A stretch of 64,000 nt of DNA, from positions 28,338 to 92,337 of the forward strand of contig JBGQBO010000021.1 of the NCBI GenBank assembly GCA_041494885.1, read 5' to 3'. The notes below the pieces were generated by a model, which was given only the letters and a program-made list of their open reading frames with translations, was not told where the DNA came from and made no database searches. Below, one piece after another: positions 9,345 through 19,700 of the stretch. Every line of letters starts with the position of its first letter. Positions within the stretch are counted from its first letter, which is position 1. A program made the position numbers and the translations under genes. Source of the DNA: JAIQFV01 sp041494885. Lineage in GTDB: Bacteria > Acidobacteriota > Terriglobia > JAIQFV01.

Positions 9345-10765
9345 GGCTGATAAGCTCCTCGCGCAGGTCGAGCGCTTGGCAAGCTTTCTCGCAGCGGCTC
9401 GAAGCGCGCGGTGAAATGGCGCAAGAAGGGTGCTTGGTAAGTCATCCGCAGGCCCCGAATCTCCTGGCGATGCTCCCACACCTCCAAAATCGCTTCCACG
9501 ACGTAATCAATGTGCGACTGCGTATAAACCCGGCGTGGAATCGCCAGCCGCACCAGTTCCATGGGCGAGGGAATTTCCTCGCCGGTTTTTGAATCGGGCT
9601 TGCCGAACATGACCGAGCCGATTTCGACCGCCCGGATGCCCGCTCCCAGGTACAACTCCGCGACCAGGGCCTGACCGGGATATTCCGACCGGGGAATGTG
9701 AGGGAGGAACGCCGCCGCGTCAATGTAAATGGCATGGCCGCCGGGAGGCTGAACGATCGGCACGCCCTCGCGGGCGATGTGTTCGCCCAGATAATGCGTG
9801 GAGACGATGCGATAATTCAAATAGTCTTCGTGAAGGACTTCATTCAATCCCACGGCAATCGCCTCGAGATCACGTCCCGCCAACCCGCCGTAAGTGGGAA
9901 ACCCTTCCGTCAGGATCAGCAGGTTCTTCTCCTGCTGTGCCAGGGCATCATCCTGGGTGGCCAGGAATCCGCCAATGTTTGCCAGACCGTCCTTCTTGGC
10001 GCTCATCGTGCAGCCGTCGGCATAGGAGAACATTTCCTTTGCAATTTCACGTGGAGTCTTGCGGGCATAGCCCTCCTCACGGAGTTTAATGAAATAGGCA
10101 TTTTCCGCAAAGCGGCAGGCATCCAGATAAAGTGGAATTTTGAATTCGTCGCACACCCTTCGCACCGCCCGGATGTTAGCCATGGACACCGGTTGACCGC
10201 CCCCGGAATTATTGGTCAGCGTCAACATGACCAAGGGGATGCGCCCGCGCCCGACACGCTCGATGCACTGGCTTAAGGCCTCCACGTCCATATTTCCCTT
10301 GAACGGGTGAAGCGTGGCCGGCTGCCGGCCTTCGGGGATGACCAGGTCCACGGCCTCTCCGCCGACGTATTCGACATTGGCGCGGGTCGTGTCAAAATGA
10401 GTATTGTTGGGCACGACATCCCCTTTCTTGACCATGCAGGTAAACAAAATGCGCTCCGCCGCGCGCCCCTGATGGGTGGGAATGACATGCTTGAACCCGA
10501 AGATATTCTGGACCGACGCTTTAAAGCGGTTCCAGCTGCGGCTTCCAGCATAAGCTTCGTCGCCCTGGGCGAGGGCCGCCCACTGATCGGCGCTCATGGC
10601 CGCAGTTCCGCTGTCCGTCAGCAGGTCGATGATCACGTTTTCAGCGTCGATGAGAAAAGGGTTAAATCCGGCCTCTGCCAGGAACCGCTCCCGCTCCTCC
10701 TTGGAAGTCATTTTGATTTGCTCAACAACTTTGATCTTGAATGGTTCGATGATTGACTTGATCAT
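9341..10765 (-). CDS. tnaA: Tryptophanase (PLP-dependent beta-eliminating lyase)
   Basis: 474-aa PLP enzyme that cleaves L-tryptophan to indole, pyruvate and ammonia. The Schiff-base lysine is K258 in SAKKDG. Other landmarks are THQGRAAERIL, GGGQPVSMANIRAV, FAENAYFIK and GFPTYGGLAGRD. The related tyrosine phenol-lyases have a Thr-rich TTTR segment where this protein has HFDTTRA, with the Asp seen in tryptophanases; GIRAVEIGS near the C-terminus also favours tryptophanase. GAGGGC precedes the ATG. It overlaps the downstream isocitrate dehydrogenase by 4 bases. No tnaC-like leader or TnaB permease is evident. Tyrosine phenol-lyase activity remains a minor alternative. Confidence 0.87.
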   Translation of the reverse strand: MIKSIIEPFKIKVVEQIKMTSKEERERFLAEAGFNPFLIDAENVIIDLLTDSGTAAMSADQWAALAQGDEAYAGSRSWNRFKASVQNIFGFKHVIPTHQGRAAERILFTCMVKKGDVVPNNTHFDTTRANVEYVGGEAVDLVIPEGRQPATLHPFKGNMDVEALSQCIERVGRGRIPLVMLTLTNNSGGGQPVSMANIRAVRRVCDEFKIPLYLDACRFAENAYFIKLREEGYARKTPREIAKEMFSYADGCTMSAKKDGLANIGGFLATQDDALAQQEKNLLILTEGFPTYGGLAGRDLEAIAVGLNEVLHEDYLNYRIVSTHYLGEHIAREGVPIVQPPGGHAIYIDAAAFLPHIPRSEYPGQALVAELYLGAGIRAVEIGSVMFGKPDSKTGEEIPSPMELVRLAIPRRVYTQSHIDYVVEAILEVWEHRQEIRGLRMTYQAPFLRHFTARFEPLRESLPSARPARGAYQP

Positions 10766-11051
10766 AAGCCCTCGGGGAGTGGCTGTTCGGTCGTACTCGG
10801 GGTATTACGGGTGAAAAGCGCCCTGCTTGGAATCCATCCTCAGGATGAAATACAGATCTGAATGACGCGTAAGCGGGCTTGAAGGCCGTGTGAGGGGATC
10901 CGTCTTATCCTCCCACAGGGGGCCCGATGAGATGTTTCATTCATGATGATATCGGAATCCGCACGAATTTTCACCTGTTGATATTCATACGCTTTACAAT
11001 TGCATCCGACAGGCGTTTGCGATAGATTGATTTGCTGGCAATCCCCATCAT

Positions 11052-11804
11052 ATGCGCTATCTGATCTTAAGTGATTTGCATTCCAATCTTGAAGCCACGG
11101 ATGCGGTGTTCCAGGCCGAAGCGGGGAACTACGACGGGGTGCTTTGTTGCGGCGACGTGGTGGGCTACGGGCCGAACCCGAACGAGGTGATCGATCGACT
11201 AGTGGCTTGTGAGGCCACGATCATTCGAGGCAATCACGACAAGACGGCCAGTGGTATTGACGATGCCCAATGGTTTAACGATTCGGCAGAGCGGGCCATC
11301 CTGTGGACCCGGAGCGAACTCACCCCGGCACACCAGAGGTTTCTCCTGGACCTGCCGCAGGGGCCGTGGATTTCACCCCTCCGGGAATTTCAGCTCGTTC
11401 ACGGCTCCCTTCACGATGAGGACCAATATCTTTACGATGAAGGGGATGCTTATGATGCCTTGAAAGCGACCCTGGTGCCCGTCACCTTCTTTGGGCATAC
11501 CCATTTACCCTGCTTCTTTGCCCTGACGGGACGTGGCGATCTCACCTCCGAGTTCATCGATGAGGCGACCCCCCAGGGCAGAACCACAATTCGATTGGAG
11601 GAAAGCACGCGCTATTTGATCAATCCCGGATCAGTCGGCCAGCCCCGGGACCGGGATCCGCGGGCGGCTTATGCGCTGTTTGACCCGGACAACCAGATTG
11701 TCGAATTAAAGCGTGTTGAGTATGACATTGAAGCCGTCCAGGAGAAAATGGGAGCTGCGGCACTGCCGGAATATCTCATCCAGCGTCTCGCGGTCGGAAG
11801 ATGA
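11052..11804 (+). CDS. Metallophosphoesterase, calcineurin-like family
   Basis: 250-aa cytoplasmic binuclear-metal phosphoesterase. Metal ligands are visible in order: DLHSN (D8, H10), GDVVGYGPNPNEV, GNHDKT, LVHGSLHDE and GHTHLPC. The GYGPNP and GNHD spacing resembles small phosphodiesterase/phosphatase proteins of the YfcE or PrpE-like group; the substrate is unknown. It is divergent from tnaA across 286 bases. A G+C hairpin lies between this gene and the convergent gamma-carbonic anhydrase gene. Confidence 0.88.
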   Translation: MRYLILSDLHSNLEATDAVFQAEAGNYDGVLCCGDVVGYGPNPNEVIDRLVACEATIIRGNHDKTASGIDDAQWFNDSAERAILWTRSELTPAHQRFLLDLPQGPWISPLREFQLVHGSLHDEDQYLYDEGDAYDALKATLVPVTFFGHTHLPCFFALTGRGDLTSEFIDEATPQGRTTIRLEESTRYLINPGSVGQPRDRDPRAAYALFDPDNQIVELKRVEYDIEAVQEKMGAAALPEYLIQRLAVGR

Positions 11805-11831
11805 AGTTGTATGCGTGAAAGCGAACTAAGA

Positions 11832-11857
11832 GGGCGCCCGCCCCGCGGCGGGCACCC
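11832..11857. repeat. G+C hairpin between convergent genes
   Basis: GGGCGCCCGCC pairs with GGCGGGCACCC across a 4-base loop with one mismatch. It lies between two convergent genes and resembles the stem at 1551-1588. It may act as a bidirectional termination or REP-like element; no T-tract is present. Confidence 0.5.
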
Positions 11858-11886
11858 CTACAAACACTCCGCCGAATACCTCATTT

Positions 11887-12411
11887 TCACTTCCGGTATC
11901 CATCCGGATACCGCCGCGCCAGGTCCACGTAGATTTCCTTGAACCGCGTCCATTCCTGCTTGTAATTCTCATCGATGGTCTTATCCAGCAGTTTTGCGGG
12001 AATTCCAACGGCAATCCGCTCGGTCGGTATTTCCATGCGCTGCCTCACAACTGCCCCTTCGGCTATCACCGCCCAACGGCCCACCCGGGCCCAGTCACTT
12101 ACGATCGCGCCCATCCCCACCACGACGTAATCATCAATGAGCGCGACGTTATGAACGATCGAGGCGTGACCCAGGGTGACCCAGTTGCCGATGGTGGTTT
12201 GCTCCCCCGGACGGGCGTGGATCACACAGTTGTCTTCCACGCTGGTGAAATCGCCAATGACAATGCGGCCATAGTCGCCACGCAGCCGCGCTCCTGGCCC
12301 GATCCAACACTGCTTCCCTATCTGAACGTTCCCAAAGACGTCGGCGCTGGGGTGAATGTAAGTTCCCTCTCCAATCAGGGGAATGTGCTCCTCAAATCGA
12401 AAGACAGCCAT
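11887..12411 (-). CDS. Gamma-carbonic anhydrase family protein (left-handed beta-helix hexapeptide repeats)
   Basis: 174-aa trimeric hexapeptide-repeat protein of the YrdA/PaaY/gamma-CA group. Repeats run from about residue 12 to 150 (for example IHPSADVFGNVQIG and CWIGPGARLRGDYG). Zinc-ligand candidates are the His residues in CVIHARPG and GHASIVHNV, the usual three-His pattern. ATG at 12411 is preferred over one at 12441 because AAGGAGGAAATTCCC directly precedes it. Many family members lack measurable carbonic anhydrase activity, so function is inferred only. Confidence 0.88.
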   Translation of the reverse strand: MAVFRFEEHIPLIGEGTYIHPSADVFGNVQIGKQCWIGPGARLRGDYGRIVIGDFTSVEDNCVIHARPGEQTTIGNWVTLGHASIVHNVALIDDYVVVGMGAIVSDWARVGRWAVIAEGAVVRQRMEIPTERIAVGIPAKLLDKTIDENYKQEWTRFKEIYVDLARRYPDGYRK

Positions 12412-12635
12412 GGGAATTTCCTCCTTGGTTTTGGACGACAATCATATCAGAGGTCGGAGGGGAGCTGGGGATGATGCAGTGGAAGAAAAAGTATCCCTTG
12501 GACAGGCCGACGCCCACAGGATCAGGTTGTCCCAAAAGCAGCTGGGTGCTAAGAATCGGTCCTTCAAAAAAAGGCGAGGCAAGGGGTCGAGAATCGTCCC
12601 TGCCCCGCGATGAAGTTAACAAAAAGGGCGAACTA

Positions 12636-12977
12636 TCATTTTGCCGCTTCGATTGAAACCACTTGAATGGTTTTCCCATCCTTTTCGAGCGAGCCCTTCA
12701 CCACGACCGCTTCCCCCGCGAAAGCCTTGGGCTTTTGCTGGTTCGAAAGCTCATAAACCTTCTTGTGGGTTTCATCGGCCAAAACGTATTTCGATCCCTT
12801 GCTGACACAGGCCTCCGTACATTGTTTATCGGTCAGGCCCGGCATCATATGCTTGAGTCCGCACATGCCGTCGCTGATCTTGCCGGTGAAGGTCGCATCC
12901 TTCGCGAACCCCGTGGCGGCGAACAATAGAGTGAAAGCCATTACCACCACAATTAAATTCAGATTTCTTCTGTTCAT
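12636..12977 (-). CDS. Small secreted protein with SDGMCG-x2-H motif
   Basis: 113-aa exported protein: signal peptide 1-25 (cleavage after FAK or GFA), then a compact domain with TGKISDGMCGLKH, a CTEACV cysteine pair and a beta-strand C-terminus (AVVVKGSLEKDGKTIQV). The ISDxxCGxxH arrangement recurs in small secreted proteins of Acidobacteria, whose function is not established; the paired Cys and His could bind a metal or form disulfides. The start is supported by AGGAGACGAAA before the ATG. It is monocistronic. Confidence 0.75.
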   Translation of the reverse strand: MNRRNLNLIVVVMAFTLLFAATGFAKDATFTGKISDGMCGLKHMMPGLTDKQCTEACVSKGSKYVLADETHKKVYELSNQQKPKAFAGEAVVVKGSLEKDGKTIQVVSIEAAK

Positions 12978-13706
12978 TTTCGTCTCCTTTGTGCGTCGAT
13001 ATCATTAAAAACGCAAGAACCGATTCCAACCGCTTGGCATCGAATGGCTCCGTTACAACCATCGTTTGGGAGAGCTCCTCAGGCCCGCCGTTTTCTGTTC
13101 CGGGCGTGATCGCCAAGTCTAAAGAATACTTGGTCCCCTTTGTCCGAAGGTGAATCACCCGAGACTGATTTCGTGTCGGCCGGGCTGCTTCCTCTAAACC
13201 CTGTTCGTATGACACCGAAGGTATCTCCATTGGGGATGATATGAATGTGAGTATTCATACAGCCGATGCAAATAGATGTAAATTGATCCCGCACAATAAA
13301 AACCTGCAAACACCAGTGAAAACCCTCCTATCAATAACTCCTGCCGGCTGATGAGTTGAGGTGGATGCTCAAGGTTTCAACAGACCAAGGGATGGCTCTG
13401 GAAATTTGTTTGCGAATGATGACGTGATGGACGATACTTTTTAAAGAAAGGGGATCTGGGGAGTTCGCAGTTTGTGGCCGGGGTCTTCTAAGGGACATCG
13501 CAAGTCGGCGGGAATCAGTTGACGGCAGTTGTCGGGTGATGCGCATGACAGAACTTAACGGATGGAAGAATCCTCGGTCGATTTCGGAAGACATTGGGTT
13601 TGTGAGACCTGATGACGACGCCGAAATCGATCTGACACAGACCAAGAAAGTTTGATAAATCAGCTATTCATGATAAAGCGAGACGACTTGGGGGGAAGAC
13701 AATCAA
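12978..13706. other. Long intergenic region without a recognisable gene
   Basis: About 730 bases between divergent genes. Open frames on both strands have no convincing start site, family resemblance or codon bias. It may hold promoters for both flanking genes or a decayed gene. Confidence 0.5.
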
Positions 13707-14534
13707 ATGGTCCAGTTAGTTCGACGTAAGAACGGATCGGCCCAATGGCATTTTATAAGGTGGCTCCTGTTGAGTTTGATGATAGGTCCCGCGCTCGATG
13801 TTTTTCCGCAAGAAGTACCTTCTCCGGCACCCCCCGTCCCTGATCTTCAGACCATCCTGGCGGGTATGGCGAAGCACAATCGGTTCCGGGGGCAGAATCT
13901 TCAAACGTACGCGGTGGATCGTATCTACAAGATCGAGAACAAGCGAATTAACAAATCGGCAGAAGTAACCGCCACGATGATCTTTGTCGCCCCGGGTGAA
14001 AAACTCTTTGAAATTCATTCGTCTTCCGGCACCGGGTTCATGCGACGGGGTGTGATCAACCGCATCATCGACACGGAACAGAAGAATGCCCTTCCCGATC
14101 AGCAACCTAAGTCGGCCATTACCCCCGATAATTACCTCTTTGAGCGGGTGGGAGCTGAGGCGCTCCAGGGACGCCCGCAGTATGTGCTTCATGCCAAGCC
14201 GCGACGAAAAGATCAGCTCCTTTTCGATGCAAAGATCTGGGTCGACGCCGAAGATTTCGCCGTTACCCGAATTGAGGGGCGCCCGGCAAAGAATCCCTCT
14301 TTCTGGACCCGTAAAGTTGATTTTAAACAAGAGTACGAGAAGTTCGGTCCTTTCTGGATGCCGATTCGGAATTTCTCCGAGACCCAGGTGTTCCTTTTCG
14401 GGCGAACCACGACAGAAATTGTCTATTCGAATTATCAGATCAATCAACCGGTGCTGGCTGAACGTGCTGCCGAGATTCGAAAACGGGGGGAGAAGCTGGA
14501 AATCCAGTTGGATCCGAAAGACAAGAAGCAGTGA
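13707..14534 (+). CDS. Exported protein of the outer-membrane lipoprotein-sorting (LolA-like fold) type, function unknown
   Basis: 275-aa protein with an N-terminal membrane/signal segment (about 15-35), then a Pro-rich linker and a beta-rich domain. The segments YKIENKRINKSAEVTATMIFVAPGEK, DAKIWVDAEDFAV and the closing FGRTTTEIVYSNYQIN resemble half-barrel proteins related to LolA/LolB or DUF4292-type domains. The first two residues after ATG are preceded by GGGGGAAGACAATCAA. It is monocistronic, with a repeat element directly downstream. Role inferred only as envelope or lipid-related. Confidence 0.65.
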   Translation: MVQLVRRKNGSAQWHFIRWLLLSLMIGPALDVFPQEVPSPAPPVPDLQTILAGMAKHNRFRGQNLQTYAVDRIYKIENKRINKSAEVTATMIFVAPGEKLFEIHSSSGTGFMRRGVINRIIDTEQKNALPDQQPKSAITPDNYLFERVGAEALQGRPQYVLHAKPRRKDQLLFDAKIWVDAEDFAVTRIEGRPAKNPSFWTRKVDFKQEYEKFGPFWMPIRNFSETQVFLFGRTTTEIVYSNYQINQPVLAERAAEIRKRGEKLEIQLDPKDKKQ

Positions 14535-14542
14535 CAATGGCA

Positions 14543-14765
14543 AAGAGGTGTCAGGTGCCGGGTGTCAGGTGCCAGGGAAGCCGTTGTCGGTTGTCAGTTC
14601 TCAGTTGCCAGTGAAGAAAGCTGAAAGCCGAAAGGCAGAAGTCGGAAATCAGAGGGCGGAAGTCAGAAACGAAAGGCGTGGAATTGTAAACTTTGAACCT
14701 TGAACTTTGAAATGGGCTTTCAGGACTTGGGACCTTGGACTTGGGACTTTGGACCCTCTTCGATC
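14543..14765. repeat. Intergenic repeat element, GGTGTCAGGTGCC family (copy 1)
   Basis: Starts with GAGGTGTCAGGTGCCGGGTG and repeats of the same words, followed by short CAGTT/GAAGTC/GGACTTGG-rich words. It fills the gap between the 275-aa gene and the 3' end of the SagB-like gene. Related copies lie at 23880-24058 and 57302-57545. No coding content. Confidence 0.7.
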
Positions 14766-16529
14766 TTAGTCGAGTTGAACCACAGCATCCCCCACCAGAC
14801 GATCATCCAGTACAGCATGTCCTACCGAAAAGTGATAGATGACCTGACCGTGACCGGGTCCGATCTGAAGAAAATTATGAACATCGTCATCGTAAAAGGC
14901 CCCAATACCGGTCGCATTGAATCCTAATGCCTCGGCGGCGAGGTAGAGCTGGTGACCAATGAACCCGGCTTCGTTGTGGCAGTACCGGTAGCCACGGTTG
15001 CCGAAGACCCTGAGCGCTGCATCCAGATCGGCCACCATTGAAAACGTGACGCATGAATTTCCTGCCAGGGACTGCTCCAGACTCAAGTAGGCTGCCGCAC
15101 GCTGAAGATTGGCCTTGGCAAACTGCTCGAGGGCATGAGGCCGAGGATAGTAGAGGTAGAGGCCGGCCTCCAGATCCCGGACACGGTGCACATACAGATA
15201 AAGACGAATCCAGTCCCGCCCCGCGGCGGCAGCCTCTCGATGCACATCAGTCGTCCACGGCAGATTTCCTTTCCAGTCCGCACAGAACCCAGCCTGGGCG
15301 GCGAACATCAGCGCGGAGAATTGTTCGAACGTAATATCTCCTTTTTGCGGATCGTAATTGAGGGCGGATCGGCGTCGCCGCACGACAACTCCAATGACCT
15401 CCGAGGGCGCGGCGATCCGCGGAAGATCGATCCGCGGATGTTCCATGGGTTCATCAACCCCTTCTGACTCCATGGCCGAAGCATGGAGAGGAAACTCATC
15501 GACGTCCATGAGCAAGGTCGATTCATGAACGGCATCAATCAGGGGATAAGGCACCACCTCGTCTGAGAGGGCGTTAGGCGTTCCCATAAGCGGAGAAAAC
15601 GGTTGAGACGTGGGGCCGACGTCCACGTCTGCCTTTAATCGAGGATTCTCCAGCTCGGTCGTGGCAAGGGTCGCGGCCCCATTCAACCCCTGGTTTTTCC
15701 CATCCCCTTGTTGTGGCCAAAGCGGCAAAATCAGCATCGGCCACTCGTCGATCTGATCGACCCCCATGAGTTTTGCAAGCGGTTCATCGGGAAAATCACC
15801 CAACACGCAGCCGTTGAGGCCGAGAGCACGTGCAGCGACGAGGAATGATGCCGCCGCGTGACCCAGATCATGATTGCAGTACCGGTAGGCACGACTGCGG
15901 TATTTCCAGGCCTCTCGCCAGAAAATGGAGGTCAGCACAGCAATGACCGGACATTCTGCGATCCAGGGTTTTTGGATCAAGGTGGCGAGGCCCAGCGACA
16001 GATTACCAATCCGGCGGCACTCCAGGGCATGATCCAGCACGAAATAGTGGTACACGCCGTCAGCAAGGTCTGAGAAGCCGTTGGTGATGAGATGGGTCTC
16101 AGTCGGGTGCAAGTTACCGGAGGAAGGATTGACTCGCAGAGAGTAGCGAATATCCGTTCCACGGATTTGCTTCCACGCACTGATCGCCATGGAATGCCAC
16201 AGCAGGTTACCCAGTAGGGGAGCAGCCTGGAGGGAGTTAACGCCTGAACCTGGGCTTGGCTCGTGGGAGCGCAGCGTGTTGCGGAAGCGGGAGTGGTTGT
16301 ACAGGATTTCCAGGGTTTCGATCGAGGGAAGCGTTAGATCGCGCGGCAGCTTGATCGATTCTGCGCCGCGGTAGAACCGGAAAGGATCGGGCTGGTTCTC
16401 CCAGTCGAGAGAGTGGGCATGGGTCCGGACGGAATTGTAGCTGTGCTTGGTGCTCTCATGATAAGAGAGTGCCCGGAGCGTCTCGCGATTCAGCGACTTC
16501 AGCCGTTCACCAGAGGATGTAATGTCCAT
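14766..16529 (-). CDS. SagB/ThcOx-type oxidoreductase with two tandem nitroreductase domains
   Basis: 587-aa flavoprotein-like protein. The first nitroreductase-like domain (about 60-290) contains RVNPSSGNLHPTETHLI and the YRYCNHDLGHAAASFLVAARALG segment; the second (about 385-585) contains RRRRSALNYD, YRYCHNEAGFIGHQLYLAAEALG and ATGIGAFYDDDV. SagB/ThcOx members bind FMN and dehydrogenate azolines in some RiPP pathways, but duplicated stand-alone forms like this are widespread and uncharacterised. No YcaO, precursor peptide or transporter is adjacent, so a RiPP role is not supported. ATG at 16529 fits the family start; the Shine-Dalgarno GGGAGGTG lies somewhat far upstream. Confidence 0.85.
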   Translation of the reverse strand: MDITSSGERLKSLNRETLRALSYHESTKHSYNSVRTHAHSLDWENQPDPFRFYRGAESIKLPRDLTLPSIETLEILYNHSRFRNTLRSHEPSPGSGVNSLQAAPLLGNLLWHSMAISAWKQIRGTDIRYSLRVNPSSGNLHPTETHLITNGFSDLADGVYHYFVLDHALECRRIGNLSLGLATLIQKPWIAECPVIAVLTSIFWREAWKYRSRAYRYCNHDLGHAAASFLVAARALGLNGCVLGDFPDEPLAKLMGVDQIDEWPMLILPLWPQQGDGKNQGLNGAATLATTELENPRLKADVDVGPTSQPFSPLMGTPNALSDEVVPYPLIDAVHESTLLMDVDEFPLHASAMESEGVDEPMEHPRIDLPRIAAPSEVIGVVVRRRRSALNYDPQKGDITFEQFSALMFAAQAGFCADWKGNLPWTTDVHREAAAAGRDWIRLYLYVHRVRDLEAGLYLYYPRPHALEQFAKANLQRAAAYLSLEQSLAGNSCVTFSMVADLDAALRVFGNRGYRYCHNEAGFIGHQLYLAAEALGFNATGIGAFYDDDVHNFLQIGPGHGQVIYHFSVGHAVLDDRLVGDAVVQLD

Positions 16530-16795
16530 AAGAGAGCCCGGGCAACACCTCCCCCATACTGGCTCAGCTCGACTTGGATCCCGGAAATTGAGTGGTCTCC
16601 CCGGGGTGCCTCGCACAAAAATAGGATGCGGTCGGGTTTCTCATTGAAGGGCACACAGACCTTCTCATCAGCAATCCCGGAATCCCGATTCAAAAAAATG
16701 GAATGGCTGATCCTCGTGAATCTTATCAGAGAAACCGGGCCTCCGGAGGGGTATTACCATAGAAAGGATCTGGAAGGTGAAGCCCGATCCAGGCG

Positions 16796-19700
16796 TTAAT
16801 TCAAGATGGAATGGGCTGGTGGCCCCGACAGGTCTTGATCCAGAACTTCGCGCACCTTATGGACCAGAAGATCCGGAGTAAACGGTTTTTCAAGAAGAGA
16901 CACGGGTGCATCGAGAGTGGCCTGGTGGCTCATGATGTCCTCGGTGTACCCGGACATGAACAACACCTTCAAGGAGGGAAGGCGCGATTTGAGAAGCTCG
17001 ACCAGTTCAGGGCCATTCGTTTCGGGCATGACCACATCGCTGAGAACCATTTGAATGCGATCTTTGTTCGATTCAAATAGCGCGACCGCCTCCTTCGAAT
17101 TTCGAGCTTCCAAAACGGTATAACCGTTCATCTCCAGGGTTTCGCGGACGAGCGCACGGACGCCTCCCTCGTCCTCGACAAGGAGGATCGTCTCTGAGCC
17201 CCGTGAGGAAGGAAGGGCTTGCCGCTTCTGAGTTTCTGAAAGGCGTTCCTCAACCCTGGGTAAATAGATCTTGACGGTTGTGCCGTGCCCCGGCTCGCTG
17301 TACACGCTAACATTGCCGGCGCTCTGTTTGATGATCCCAAAGACCGTGGAGAGCCCCAAGCCGGTTCCTTTTCCGCGCTCCTTCGTGGTAAAGAAGGGCT
17401 CGAAGATGCGTTCCTGGATCCCCTTGTCCATTCCCACCCCGGTGTCCCTCACGGCCAGCATGACGTAGGGGCCGGGATGGTACGCCAGTTGTCGGTGAGC
17501 GAAGCTCTCCTCAAGTTCGACATTGCCGGTTTCGATGATGAGTCGCCCTCCCTGGGGCATGGCGTCGCGGGCGTTTACCACCAGATTCATGATCACTTGT
17601 TCCATCTGCCCTGCATCCACCTTCACGTGACCGAGGGCGGGATTAAGGTGCAGGACCAGCGCGATATGCTCTCCGATCAGCCGTTGAAACAACTCGTCCA
17701 TTTCCGTCACGATGGCATTCAAGTCCTGAATGGTCGGCTCCAGAACCTGCTTGCGGCTGAAGGCGAGCATTTGACGGGTCAGGGCGGTGGCGCGATCCGC
17801 GGCTTTCCTGATCTCGTCGAGGTTTCGACGGCGGGGGTCCCCTTCGGAGAAATGGATGGCGAGCAGGTTTGTGTACCCCGTTATGGCAGTCAGGATGTTA
17901 TTGAAGTCGTGGGCGACGCCTCCTGCCAGTCTGCCTACCGCCTCCATCTTCTGAGAATGTCGAAGCTCGTCCTCAAGGAGGCGCCGATCAGTGACATCGC
18001 GGGCGATGACTTGAACCGCGATGATCTCACGACCTTGGAGAATAGGGCGGCTGCTGATTTCCAGCTTGATCCGGCGTCCGTCCTTCGCAACGACATCCAA
18101 TTCACGGGTGCCGCCTGTGCCTTCAACGGATTCCTGTTTGAGGGCCTCGCGGGCCACTGTCGCATTTTCCGGGACCACCATCTCCACGAAGTTCAGGGTG
18201 TCGAGGGCTTCCCGGCGCGTATACCCGAAAGCCTCTTCTCCCGCCTTGTTCAAAGAGGTGAATGCCCCGGCCAGATCGGTTGTAAAAATGATGTCGTTGG
18301 CATTCTCAAAAAGTTCCCGGTAGCGTCGTTCGCTCTCGGTCAGTGCATCCTCGGCCAGCTTTCTTTGACTGATATCCTCCACGATGCTGATAAAGTGCCT
18401 GGGTTCTCCTGAGGAATCGCGTCGCAAGGAGATGGTCACATGGACCCAGATGGTCGAGCCGTCCTTGCGGCGGTAGCGCTTCTCGGCACTGTAGGTCTGA
18501 ATCTCGCCCTTGAGGAGCCGGCGCCCTGCAGTCAGGTCAGCCACGATCTCATCGGCATATGAAATGTCCTGGAACTTTTTGGAAAGCATTTCATCCTGGG
18601 AGTAATACAGGCTGTCACACAGGCGCCTGTTCACCGTCAGGAACCGGCCGTCCATCCCGGTGTGCGCGATCCCTATCGGCGCTTCATTGAAAGTGGTCAG
18701 GTACAGGTCTTCACTTTCGTGCAGCGCCTCCTCCACGTGCTTTCGCTCAGTAATGTCCGTCAACGTGCCGGAGATTCCGATGATCTGATTGTCCCAACCG
18801 GCCAGGGGTCGGGCGTGGGTTTCAATCCATCGAGTTCTTCCATCGCGGGTCAGCCAGCGGACTTCACAGCGGCAATCGTCTTCCTTGTGATCCATGATGG
18901 CCTGAAATCTCTCCAAAACCTGTGGACGGTCCTCGGGATATACATAGTCCAGGACAGATCTCCCCAGGCTCTCTTCTACCGTGAAGCCGGTGATCTCGGT
19001 CCAGGCCGGGTTTAAGAACACCCATTGTCGGCGGGGATCGATTTGGAAGATCACTTCTCTCAGATTGTCGACGAGGAGTCGGTACTTCTGTTCACTTTTT
19101 TGCAGGTCCAGGGAGATCGAAGAACTGAAGGCCTCTAACTGTCGATTGAGGGTGTCCAGTTGGGCCATCCGTCCCTCCAACTCCCGGTTAAGCATCTGGA
19201 TGGCGTCATGGGCTCGTTTTCGGTCGGTTAGATCCTGGGTCACTTTAGAGAATCCACGCGTCTTCCCCTGTGAATCCCGCAGGGCCGTGATGGCCACACT
19301 GGCCCAGAACCTCGATCCATCCTTCCGGACACGCCATCCTTCATCCTCCAGCCAGCCCTCTCGGGCAGCGATCCGAAGTTCACGCTGGGGTTTGCGCCCC
19401 GCGACATCTTCTTCGGTGTAAAAGCAGGAGAAGTTCCTTCCGATGATCTCCTCGGCCGGGTATCCCTTGATCCGCTCCGCTCCCAGGTTCCAGCTGGTCA
19501 CGTTGCCTTTTCCATCAAGCATGAAGATGGCATAATCCTTGACGCTCTCGACCAACAGGCGAAAACGCTCCTCGCTCGCCCGAAGCGACCTGTTTTTCAA
19601 TGGCTGCACGGGGGTGGGATGGGGCATTTCCGTGGTTCGGAAGTGACTCCGCTTATCTCGTTTGGGGGAGCTTCCTGATTTTTCCCGGTTCCCAATTCCC

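Noticed and set aside
9341..10765. Tyrosine phenol-lyase as the name of the PLP lyase
   Set aside because: The active-site segment FDTTR and AVEIGS favour tryptophanase; kept as minor alternative.
14766..16529. RiPP biosynthetic cluster
   Set aside because: No YcaO, precursor, transporter or maturase lies next to the SagB-like gene.
17285..18412. Antisense frame opposite the hybrid kinase
   Set aside because: Same reason: the kinase motifs on the other strand are decisive.
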